Origin: Candidatus Dojkabacteria bacterium UBA2222
GTDB taxonomy: Bacteria; Patescibacteriota; Dojkabacteria; SC72
DNA length: 5,467 nt
NCBI GenBank assembly: GCA_002328465.1
Contig: DCUE01000004.1
Span: forward strand, 7,862 to 13,328
Direction of reading: 5' to 3'
Shown here: positions 1-5,467 of the stretch, piece after piece
Numbering within the stretch: the stretch's first letter is position 1
Layout: each line of letters starts with the position of its first letter
Notes under the pieces: generated by a model
Seen by the model: only the letters and a program-made list of their open reading frames with translations
Told to the model about the DNA's origin: nothing
The model's database searches: none
Translations under genes and position numbers: made by a program

Positions 1-1599
1 ATATCATTAGCTCTATTCTCAATAAATCAGGGAGCAATTATTCCAATTCTGTTCTTTGTGATTACTATCCCTGTTTGTATTTTGCTTTGGTTTAAATTAA
101 GCAAATCGCTTAAAGCAGTACCAATACTATTGTTAGTTTTTTCAGCTCTTACTGTTGCATTTAGTATAGGGTTACAATATGAGTCCTTTATTAAATCAGT
201 TTTAGGAGAATCCTTTACAACACTAAATCCTGTTCGATTAGGATCGGATATCTCCTGGATTGTTGCAAGCTCTTCAATAGTAAATGACTTCCTTAGAGGA
301 TTGATAGGGTTAGGAAATGACTCCTTTGGGGTAGCATATAACCTTTTCAGACCTGCAACAGATGCAACCATAGCTTTAGGGAATACAACATTTGTAACTG
401 GTTCTAATGAGTTATTTACAATTTTAGCTAATAGAGGATTGATTGGAGTTACAATCTGGGTAATATTAGGTCTTGCATACTTAAGACTCCTCATAAAACA
501 GATTGCATCAACAAGAAGCGAGAGAGGAACGCTCTCTTTCTTACTTGCTTTAACAAGTCTTTTCATCTTCTTAGGTTCAATCTTCTTACCTTTCTCTTTC
601 TTAACATACTTCCTTCTCTTTGTTTCAACACTTCTTTTAATAGTATTTGATAACAAGGAAGAAAATAACGAAGAGTTCCTTCTTAAGTTCTGGGCTGTAA
701 ATGTAGGGAAAGTTTCAAAAGATATAAACAAAACAATGGAAGGAATAAACTGGTTCTTTACAATATTTGTAACTTTGGCTGCTACTGCTGGAATGATTTT
801 CCTTTTTGTAAAAACAGTAAGTATTGCGTATGTTGTCAGAGCAGAGTCATACAATATTGAGAAAAATATTGAGTATCAAGATGTTGATAAGGATAAAATA
901 TCATTTGAAGTTAGAGAAGAGTATTTAGAAAGAATGGCAGGCTACTATGATAAGGCTTTGAAATATGATTCTTCGGATCCATATATTAATAGGAAAGCAA
1001 GTTTAGTTTCATTAGAAGTAATAAGATTGCTTGCAGAACAGTATGAAGACGCTACAGATCAAGAGAAAGAAGGGATTCTATCCAGTATTACTCTTTGGAA
1101 GAATACCTCTATTGATCTCTCAAGAGAGGCTATTAATACTTCACCTCTGGCATATGCAAACTGGAATACAAGGGCATCTGTATATATTGGATTGATTAGC
1201 GTTGGTCTTTCTGACTATAGTGAAGATGCATTGGCTGCTTTACAAAGCTGTGTAAATATAAATCCTTTGGATTATGATGCATATTACAAAGCAGGTCAGA
1301 TATATATGGTAAAAGAGGATTATGCAAAAGCATTATCTGCATTTAATACGGTATTAAACATAAATGGCCAACATATTCCTTCACTTGTTCTTGCAGCTAA
1401 TATTCTTAAAGAGAATAAAGATATTGAGAATGCAGTTCGTTATCTAGAAGCAGCAAAAGAGATACTTGAAGTAAACAAGCAAGATAGTGGGGAAATATAT
1501 CAATCCATTGTAGATTCTCTTAAAGAGCTAGGTGGAGATAGTCTAGATGTTGAGGATTTAGAAGAGTTAGATGAGATTGATACCACGACCGAGAATTAG
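1..1599 (+). CDS. O-antigen ligase/polymerase-like membrane protein with C-terminal TPR array (5' end missing)
   Basis: The frame is open from base 1, so the start lies upstream; a GTG at 58 falls inside a membrane helix and is not a credible start. 532 codons are visible. Hydrophobic segments lie at about residues 12-30, 37-58, 147-165, 177-215 (two helices) and 252-280. Between them is a loop with a GLGNDSFG motif (about 103-110), then GSNELFTILANRGLIG (134-149). This is the pattern of the Wzy_C/O-antigen ligase family (glycine-rich motif, then N-x-hydrophobic and G-hydrophobic-hydrophobic-G). From about residue 300 the protein is soluble and helical, with TPR-like units such as YYDKALKYDSSDPY and, best, about 384-490 (DYDAYYKAGQIY, DYAKALSAFNTVLNIN). 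The tail is acidic. The family joins or polymerises lipid-linked glycans or glycosylates proteins outside the membrane; the substrate here is unknown. The TPRs probably lie outside the cell as a protein-docking module (inference). The gene converges on the comF-like gene with an 11-nt gap between stops. Confidence 0.8.
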   Translation: MSLALFSINQGAIIPILFFVITIPVCILLWFKLSKSLKAVPILLLVFSALTVAFSIGLQYESFIKSVLGESFTTLNPVRLGSDISWIVASSSIVNDFLRGLIGLGNDSFGVAYNLFRPATDATIALGNTTFVTGSNELFTILANRGLIGVTIWVILGLAYLRLLIKQIASTRSERGTLSFLLALTSLFIFLGSIFLPFSFLTYFLLFVSTLLLIVFDNKEENNEEFLLKFWAVNVGKVSKDINKTMEGINWFFTIFVTLAATAGMIFLFVKTVSIAYVVRAESYNIEKNIEYQDVDKDKISFEVREEYLERMAGYYDKALKYDSSDPYINRKASLVSLEVIRLLAEQYEDATDQEKEGILSSITLWKNTSIDLSREAINTSPLAYANWNTRASVYIGLISVGLSDYSEDALAALQSCVNINPLDYDAYYKAGQIYMVKEDYAKALSAFNTVLNINGQHIPSLVLAANILKENKDIENAVRYLEAAKEILEVNKQDSGEIYQSIVDSLKELGGDSLDVEDLEELDEIDTTTEN

Positions 1600-1610
1600 A
1601 TGGGAAATGG

Positions 1611-2156
1611 TTAATCTGTTCTCTTTGGAGTAAGTTCAAAGAGAACTAGGAAATAGATATCAAAGGGCTCCTTAGAATGGAGCCCTTTTGTTCTATCTAT
1701 TGTATCTTGGATATCACTCTCGTAACCTCCTATGTAAAGGATACTTTTCTTGTCTTTACCATATCTATTAAATTTTTTAGCTAGGAATCTGTTTAAACGA
1801 TATTCATCTTTCTTAGATGACAAAATAGGGTATATATATGATCTATCAACTAGATTTTGGATATCCAAATAAAGGATTAAAATTCTTAATAGGTATTCAT
1901 AGATTGAGAATAAACTATTCAATCGTTTCTTTCTTAATTTTATCTCTAAATCTTTTGATAAATACCAACCTGTGAAGTATTGAATAGGTTTCTCTAAGCA
2001 TTTATGGTGAGTAAGATAATTGTTATTTAGACCTTTACATATATAACAGGAAGGGAGCTTATGTATTAATTTCTTAATACAGCTATTACAAATATCTTCT
2101 CCTATTCTCGAGCATAATATGCACTGTTTTGGAAATAGATAATTTACTAGGGACAT
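1611..2156 (-). CDS. ComF-like protein with zinc ribbon and degenerate phosphoribosyltransferase domain
   Basis: The 181-aa protein starts at an ATG (2154-2156) with MSLVNYLFPKQCILC, the usual ComF opening. Cysteine pairs C12/C15, C23/C26 and C37/C40 plus C53 form the N-terminal zinc-ribbon region. YFTGWYLSKDLEIKLRKKR (60-78) and YPILSSKKDEYRLNRFLAKK (109-128) align with ComF blocks before the active site. ComF proteins are usually about 210-240 aa, and the arginine-rich segment before the PRPP loop is largely missing here. The PRPP signature (hydrophobic-DD-x-x-TTG-x-T) is replaced by ILYIGGYESDIQDTI (139-153), with GG where the acidic pair should be. ComF supports natural DNA uptake in other bacteria, probably at the cytoplasmic face with ComFA, but this protein should not bind PRPP conventionally. 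No obvious frameshift restores the motif. It is divergent from the flippase gene and has no Shine-Dalgarno sequence. Family assignment is fairly firm; function is open. Confidence 0.75.
   Translation of the reverse strand: MSLVNYLFPKQCILCSRIGEDICNSCIKKLIHKLPSCYICKGLNNNYLTHHKCLEKPIQYFTGWYLSKDLEIKLRKKRLNSLFSIYEYLLRILILYLDIQNLVDRSYIYPILSSKKDEYRLNRFLAKKFNRYGKDKKSILYIGGYESDIQDTIDRTKGLHSKEPFDIYFLVLFELTPKRTD
1618..1646. repeat. Perfect 10-bp inverted repeat in the convergent 3' overlap zone
   Basis: GTTCTCTTTG (1618-1627) is the exact reverse complement of CAAAGAGAAC (1637-1646), with a 9-nt loop. It lies in the last codons of the minus-strand comF-like gene and just past the stop of the plus-strand gene. 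Neither side has a clear T-tract, so it is not a classical terminator alone. It may act as an mRNA 3'-end stabilising hairpin or work with the second hairpin at 1662-1688. Confidence 0.6.
1662..1689 (+). terminator. Putative intrinsic terminator for the TPR membrane protein gene
   Basis: AAAGGGCTCC (1662-1671) pairs perfectly with GGAGCCCTTT (1679-1688) around a 7-nt loop. The stem is rich in GC for this AT-rich window and is followed on the + strand by TTTTGTTCT. It sits 63 nt after the stop of the gene at 1-1599, inside the C-terminal codons of the convergent comF-like gene. The T-run is short, so efficiency is uncertain. On the - strand the stem ends in TTTGATAT and could also slow transcription in that direction. 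Confidence 0.6.
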
Positions 2157-2189
2157 GATAGAAGTCTAGTAGGAAACTGTTAAAAATAT

Positions 2190-2218
2190 TTGAAATCTAT
2201 CGTCTTTTCCCTTATTAT
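2190..2218 (+). promoter_or_regulatory. Predicted sigma70-type promoter of the flippase operon
   Basis: TTGAAA (2190-2195), a 17-nt spacer and TATTAT (2213-2218) match the -35/-10 consensus with optimal spacing. The expected start of transcription is near 2225, giving a leader of about 30 nt before the GTG at 2256. It lies in the 99-bp gap between divergent genes. Confidence 0.6.
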
Positions 2219-2255
2219 ATTATTCGCCAAAGATATATTGATTAGATTATAAAAA

Positions 2256-4028
2256 GTGATAAAGAAAAACAGCGTATTTTCAGTAATGTTCATATTGTTC
2301 TTAACTAAGATCCTTGGTTTTTGGAAACTAAGGGTTTTTGCACAACTCTTTGGAGCTTCTCATGAGTTAGATATCTTCTGGGCTGCATTTACAATCCCAG
2401 ATATTATCTTTATGGTTCTTGTAGCAGGATCAATTAATGCCGCAATTATTCCAATTCTAACGGATGAATTGTATGACAAAGGAAACAAACAATTTAATCG
2501 TCTTTTTCGACAATTAACATTAGTTTTTTTCTTTTTATGTGCAGTATTGGTAGTTGTTATGTTCTTCCTTGCACCTCAGATAACTAATTGGATTGTTAAT
2601 AATGAATATGCACACAAGCTACTAAACAGTGATTATAGGATTGGTCAGTCAGATTACAAGATGTTTTTAAATCTTTTTAGGATTGGATTACTTTCACCAC
2701 TCTTTTTAAGTATAAGTGCATTTGTAACAGCGTACCTTCAAGTAAGGAAACAGTTCTTTATTACTACTCTCGCACCTCTTTTCTATAACTTAGCTATGAT
2801 AATAGCTACATATATTTTGGTTGTATTCTTCAAATTGGATGTAATGGGTATAGGTATTGCTGCAGTAATTGGCTCTGTTATTCATCTATTGGTTCAGATA
2901 CCTTTGTTAATTAAATACTATAAAGAAGATAATGGAACAGAGATCTCTGTAAAAGAAATTGTTACAAACACAAATGTTTGGAAAGCATTTAGACTTGCTT
3001 TCCCAAGAATGGTTGGAGTTCTTGGAGAACAATTTAATACCATAGTAAACACCTTTATTAGTTTTACACTTACGGCAGGTGCTCTAAGTGCATATAAATT
3101 TGCATTTAGTTTACATCTCTTCCCAATAAATATAATAGGGAGTGCAGTAGCTCAAGTTGCTTTGCCAGATTTGGCAAAGTATAGCTGCAAGAATGAGGAG
3201 GGTAACTTTAAGAAAGTATTGAATGATTCAATACAACTCTCTTTGTATTTGATATTTCCTTTAGTGGCAATAATGTTGGTACTGAGATTGCCTATTGTTC
3301 GTTTAGTATATGGAACAGGAGCATTCGACTGGCAAGATACGCTACTTACTGCATGGTGTTTAGCCTTACTTACAATCTCAATTGTCGGGCAAACAGTAGT
3401 TCAGATTCTTCTAAGGGCATTCTATGCCCTTAAGAATACTTGGAGACCTTTAGTAGCAATTACTTTCGGTATTGTAATAAATCTGTTAGGAGCATATTAC
3501 CTTACAAATTTCTTCAGTCACTACTATGATTGGAGACCAATATTAGAGCAAGTATTACTTCAGGTAGCAAATGCTAATGGAAGTGGAGTTATGTCTGTTC
3601 TTAAATCATTTTTCCAAGATGCGTCAGTATGGATGACTTCAAGAGGAGATTCTAACCTAGCTGTTGGAGGATTGGCATTAAGCTTTAGCCTTTCATATTT
3701 CTTACAGATGATTGTTGCTACAGCTATGCTTAATAAGGTTAAAAAAGTGCTCTCATGGGAAGAAACAATGTATCCTGCTTTATTGAAATTTCTTAATATG
3801 TTAATAATGATTGTAGGTATGTACTTTGTATTCAAACTCTTTGATTTCCGATTAGATACCAGTAGAACGGTATATGTTTTAATGCTTACAGGGGTAACCT
3901 CTGTGTACGGTTTACTTTCCTATCTTTTAGGATCAAAGATATTTTCTCCCCGAGAGTATAATATGGCTGAAAAGATCATAAAGAGGCTTAAGGGAAGATT
4001 TAGAAATGGAAGTAATATATCAAATTAA
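2256..4028 (+). CDS. murJ: MurJ/MviN (MVF) family lipid-linked glycan flippase, divergent
   Basis: The 590-aa protein is almost entirely hydrophobic helices, consistent with the 14-helix MOP-superfamily fold of MurJ, which moves lipid II across the membrane for peptidoglycan synthesis. Family landmarks are TKILGFWKLRVFAQLFGAS (17-35), D39, the P48 and G58 region with IIPIL (64-68), LHLFPINIIGSAVAQVALPDLAK in the middle, and LLRAFYALKNTWRP later. The start is GTG: TAA lies 3 nt upstream in frame, and from this start the N-terminus aligns without gaps to E. coli MurJ as I recall it. D39 is kept, but the cavity arginines R18, R24, R52 and R270 appear as K, K, F and S. The protein is about 80 aa longer than usual, with an insert at about 418-468 between late helices. 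No Shine-Dalgarno sequence is visible. It may be the cell's lipid II flippase or a related flippase for another glycan; the nearby O-antigen-ligase-like gene makes the second possible. Confidence 0.85.
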   Translation: MIKKNSVFSVMFILFLTKILGFWKLRVFAQLFGASHELDIFWAAFTIPDIIFMVLVAGSINAAIIPILTDELYDKGNKQFNRLFRQLTLVFFFLCAVLVVVMFFLAPQITNWIVNNEYAHKLLNSDYRIGQSDYKMFLNLFRIGLLSPLFLSISAFVTAYLQVRKQFFITTLAPLFYNLAMIIATYILVVFFKLDVMGIGIAAVIGSVIHLLVQIPLLIKYYKEDNGTEISVKEIVTNTNVWKAFRLAFPRMVGVLGEQFNTIVNTFISFTLTAGALSAYKFAFSLHLFPINIIGSAVAQVALPDLAKYSCKNEEGNFKKVLNDSIQLSLYLIFPLVAIMLVLRLPIVRLVYGTGAFDWQDTLLTAWCLALLTISIVGQTVVQILLRAFYALKNTWRPLVAITFGIVINLLGAYYLTNFFSHYYDWRPILEQVLLQVANANGSGVMSVLKSFFQDASVWMTSRGDSNLAVGGLALSFSLSYFLQMIVATAMLNKVKKVLSWEETMYPALLKFLNMLIMIVGMYFVFKLFDFRLDTSRTVYVLMLTGVTSVYGLLSYLLGSKIFSPREYNMAEKIIKRLKGRFRNGSNISN

Positions 4029-4031
4029 GAA

Positions 4032-4634
4032 ATGAAGAAATTCTTTTTTTCAATTTTAATATTCTTTGGAGTCATATTTCTCATTGTTGCAATTTTCATT
4101 GGCTACATATTCTTGAGATATCAAAGATGGGAGAAGGAGTTTGAGAGTAATATGAAGAGTGAGTATCTAATTAATATGGAAGATGTAAAGAAAATAGATT
4201 TTGTTAAAAAGATATCAACTTTTGCACTTTCTATGTCAGATACACAGTTTCTAGAATTAGAGGTAAAAGAAGTGGGTTCTATTTTCTTCACAGTTTTAGA
4301 TTCATATATGGGAGATAGTACTTCTCTAGAGAGAATGTATATCGAACCAAAAGATTCTCAATGGATAGTATATTCTAAAATTAGATATGAGGATATTTCT
4401 GTATGGATATCTGTAGATTTAAACAAAGACAATATACAAAGTGCTCAAGTATATGTGAAGAATATTAGCATAGGGCCCTTTCCTGTTAGTGAATATACCA
4501 ACTGGATAGAGATGATTAACAAAGGTATTGCAGAATCAATTGTTACTTTGAATGAGAATGGCCTAGTTGGAAGATATATTGAAAATATAGAGTTATTAGA
4601 GGATTCAATAGTACTAAAAGGCTCGAGATATTGA
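4032..4634 (+). CDS. Hypothetical single-pass membrane-anchored protein, 200 aa
   Basis: I do not recognise this gene securely. It starts with MKK, then one long hydrophobic helix (residues 4-28), then basic residues (RYQR) and a soluble domain of about 170 aa with no cysteines. There is no clear signal-peptidase site, so the helix is probably an anchor with the domain outside the cell. The domain looks beta-rich, with NISIGPFPV (144-152), an amphipathic helix (WIEMINKGIAESI) and a final strand pair, IENIELLEDSIVLKG (183-197). This layout faintly resembles YpmS/DUF2140-type and similar anchored lipid-binding-like domains, a low-confidence comparison. The ATG is 3 nt after the flippase stop, so the two are co-transcribed and probably translationally coupled, suggesting an envelope role. 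The TGA stop lies within the -35 box of the groESL promoter. Confidence 0.75.
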   Translation: MKKFFFSILIFFGVIFLIVAIFIGYIFLRYQRWEKEFESNMKSEYLINMEDVKKIDFVKKISTFALSMSDTQFLELEVKEVGSIFFTVLDSYMGDSTSLERMYIEPKDSQWIVYSKIRYEDISVWISVDLNKDNIQSAQVYVKNISIGPFPVSEYTNWIEMINKGIAESIVTLNENGLVGRYIENIELLEDSIVLKGSRY

Positions 4635-4659
4635 CATTTCCCCTATATATATTTAGAAT
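4631..4659 (+). promoter_or_regulatory. Strong sigma70-type promoter of groESL
   Basis: A perfect -35 box, TTGACA (4631-4636), is followed by a 17-nt spacer and TAGAAT (4654-4659), one base off the -10 consensus. The predicted transcription start is near 4666, inside the adjoining CIRCE-like site, with a leader of about 44 nt before groES. The -35 box contains the TGA stop codon of the upstream gene. Confidence 0.8.
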
Positions 4660-4661
4660 AC

Positions 4662-4688
4662 TTAGCAGTCTCTTTTTTGAATTGCTAA
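4662..4688 (+). promoter_or_regulatory. CIRCE-like operator (HrcA binding site) before groES
   Basis: The site reads TTAGCAGTC, nine bases, AATTGCTAA. The CIRCE consensus is TTAGCACTC-N9-GAGTGCTAA. The left arm matches 8 of 9 bases and the right arm 7 of 9, and the spacer is exactly 9 nt. The outer arms TTAGCA/TGCTAA are perfectly inverted. It covers the predicted transcription start of groESL, where CIRCE normally sits so that the repressor HrcA blocks transcription until heat shock. hrcA itself is not in the window. Confidence 0.75.
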
Positions 4689-4709
4689 TTAATTTTTTAA
4701 ATTAGATAA

Positions 4710-5015
4710 ATGGCAAAAACAATTAAAGTACAACCATTAGGAAATAGAGTCTTAGTTAAACCAGAGGAAGTTCAAGAGAAAACCCCTGGAGGTTTAGTAA
4801 TTCCCCCAAATGCATCCGATGAGAAGAAACCATCCTTTGGTAAGGTTGTTAAACTTGGCAAAGGGAAGGGAAAAGATGGAAAGATATTGAAATTTGATGT
4901 CAAGATTGGAGACATGGTCTATTTCAAGAAATATTCTCCAGAAGAAATTGAAATAAATGGTGAGGAGCTATATATCCTTGATACAGATGATATCTTGGCT
5001 GTTTCAACTAACTAG
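4710..5015 (+). CDS. groES: Co-chaperonin GroES (Hsp10)
   Basis: The 101-aa protein, at the usual length for GroES, forms the heptameric lid that closes the GroEL chamber in the cytoplasm. The N-terminus has VQPLGNRVLVKPEE (7-20), the conserved first strands. The mobile loop follows at about 19-36 with the GroEL-contacting hydrophobic tripeptide LVI (29-31) inside GGLVIPP. FGKVVKLGKGK (43-53) leads into the lysine/glycine-rich roof loop, and the protein ends with GDMVYFKKYS (67-76) and LYILDTDDILAV, all family hallmarks. The start ATG is the only one fitting the conserved N-terminus. The leader is AT-rich with no Shine-Dalgarno sequence. It has its own promoter and CIRCE-like operator, and groEL follows 24 nt downstream with no terminator between, so the two form one operon. 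Confidence 0.97.
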   Translation: MAKTIKVQPLGNRVLVKPEEVQEKTPGGLVIPPNASDEKKPSFGKVVKLGKGKGKDGKILKFDVKIGDMVYFKKYSPEEIEINGEELYILDTDDILAVSTN

Positions 5016-5039
5016 ATTAAATTATTACTAAATATTAGT

Positions 5040-5467
5040 ATGGCTAAATCAATAATATATGATGAAGAGGCAAGAAAAGCTCTTAAGTCAGGTGTAGACA
5101 CTATCGCAGATGCTGTTAAAACTACATTAGGTCCTAAGGGAAGGAATGTAGCTATTGCTAAGTCCTTTGGTTCTCAAGTTATCACTAAGGACGGAGTTAC
5201 AGTTGCAAAGGAGATAGAGGAGAAAGATCCATTTAAAAATGTAGGTGTTGAAATGCTTAAAGAAGCAGCCAAGGAAGTAAATGATTTGGCTGGTGATGGA
5301 ACAACTACCGTTACAGTACTTGCTCAAGCAATCGCAAATGCAGGTTTTAGAAATGTTACAGCAGGTTCTAATCCAATATCTTTAAAAAGAGGTTTGGATA
5401 AAGCGGTAAGTATTGTTGTAGAGGAATTAATAAAATCATCTAAGAAAATAAAAAAGCAGGAAGAAAT
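5040..5467 (+). CDS. groEL: Chaperonin GroEL (Hsp60), N-terminal part; runs off the window
   Basis: Translation from ATG at 5040 stays open to the window edge (142 complete codons of an expected 540 or so). It begins MAKSIIYDEEARKALKSGVD and carries the ATP-binding signatures of the equatorial domain: TLGPKGRNV (29-37), ITKDGVTVAKEIE (48-60) with D51, and AGDGTTTVTVLAQAI (84-98) with D86, which corresponds to the catalytic D87 of E. coli GroEL. NPISLKRGLDKAV (111-123) is also typical. No essential residue is missing in this part. GroEL forms the double-ring folding chamber that works with GroES. It shares the groES promoter and operator. The gap before it (5016-5039) is AT-rich, without a terminator or a recognisable Shine-Dalgarno sequence. 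Confidence 0.97.
   Translation, partial: MAKSIIYDEEARKALKSGVDTIADAVKTTLGPKGRNVAIAKSFGSQVITKDGVTVAKEIEEKDPFKNVGVEMLKEAAKEVNDLAGDGTTTVTVLAQAIANAGFRNVTAGSNPISLKRGLDKAVSIVVEELIKSSKKIKKQEE

Noticed and set aside
34..50. A 17-bp exact repeat, GCAATTATTCCAATTCT, shared with 2442-2458.
   Set aside because: Both copies encode the same hydrophobic peptide AIIPIL in frame within unrelated membrane proteins; there is no flanking similarity, so common coding bias is the likely cause.
27..854. Minus-strand open frame of 275 codons opposite the O-antigen-ligase-like gene.
   Set aside because: It is a shadow of the real plus-strand gene; no domain pattern, low-complexity lysine/serine-rich translation.
2214..2219. 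Minus-strand TATAAT that could be a -10 box for the comF-like gene.
   Set aside because: No credible -35 hexamer at 16-18 nt and no extended -10; it overlaps the plus-strand -10 and could be a by-product of AT-richness.
3412..3432. Perfect 8-bp hairpin TAAGGGCA/TGCCCTTA inside the flippase gene (also a 7-bp one at 3160-3179).
   Set aside because: Stems this short are expected by chance in a window of this size, and both encode conserved family residues (AFYAL, LPDLAK).
3560..3835. Minus-strand open frame of 91 codons inside the flippase gene.
   Set aside because: Lies wholly opposite a conserved membrane protein and shows no family features.
4632..4634. Possible UGA recoding (code 25, glycine), since one gene ends in TGA and could extend to 4688.
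   Set aside because: Glycine is encoded by GGN throughout, no gene has an in-frame TGA, and the extension would run through the groESL promoter and operator.
5127..5327. Minus-strand open frame of 66 codons opposite groEL.
   Set aside because: Antisense to highly conserved GroEL ATP-binding motifs; an artefact of the overlapping frame.

Overview
The window is AT-rich, with bacterial gene organisation, and is read here with the standard stop set. TAA, TAG and one TGA all end ORFs, glycine is encoded by GGN, and the long genes have no in-frame TGA. The mix is an O-antigen-ligase-like membrane protein with TPRs, a minimal ComF, a divergent MurJ-family flippase, a small anchored protein and groESL. 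With AT-rich leaders lacking Shine-Dalgarno sequences, this is most compatible with a Candidate Phyla Radiation (Patescibacteria) genome, possibly Dojkabacteria/WS6-like. That placement is an inference from protein style; no rRNA or other marker is present to prove it.

Layout. (1) Positions 1-1599, + strand: the 3' part of a polytopic Wzy/WaaL-type protein whose C-terminal half is a TPR array. (2) Positions 1611-2156, - strand: a convergent, shortened comF-like gene. It keeps the N-terminal zinc-ribbon cysteines but has lost the PRPP-binding signature. Its 3' end contains two perfect 10-bp inverted repeats, the second of which probably terminates the gene at 1-1599. (3) A 99-bp divergent intergenic region (2157-2255) with a good sigma70-type promoter facing right. 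(4) Positions 2256-4634, + strand: a two-gene unit with a 3-nt gap, a MurJ/MVF-family flippase followed by an unrecognised 200-aa single-pass membrane protein. (5) A promoter whose -35 box overlaps the stop codon of that unit, followed by a CIRCE-like operator with the exact 9-nt spacer. (6) groES (4710-5015) and the 5' end of groEL (5040 to the window edge).

How the parts relate. The first and third genes are both envelope-glycan proteins, a polymerase/ligase-like enzyme and a lipid-linked-glycan flippase, and the 200-aa protein may act with the flippase. groESL is an independent, probably HrcA-controlled heat-shock operon. The comF-like gene belongs to the DNA-uptake family but looks catalytically dead. 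No mobile element, CRISPR array, tRNA or rRNA was seen. No wholly new system is evident. The most interesting points are the altered cavity charges of the MurJ homologue, the degenerate ComF and the CIRCE-like site.
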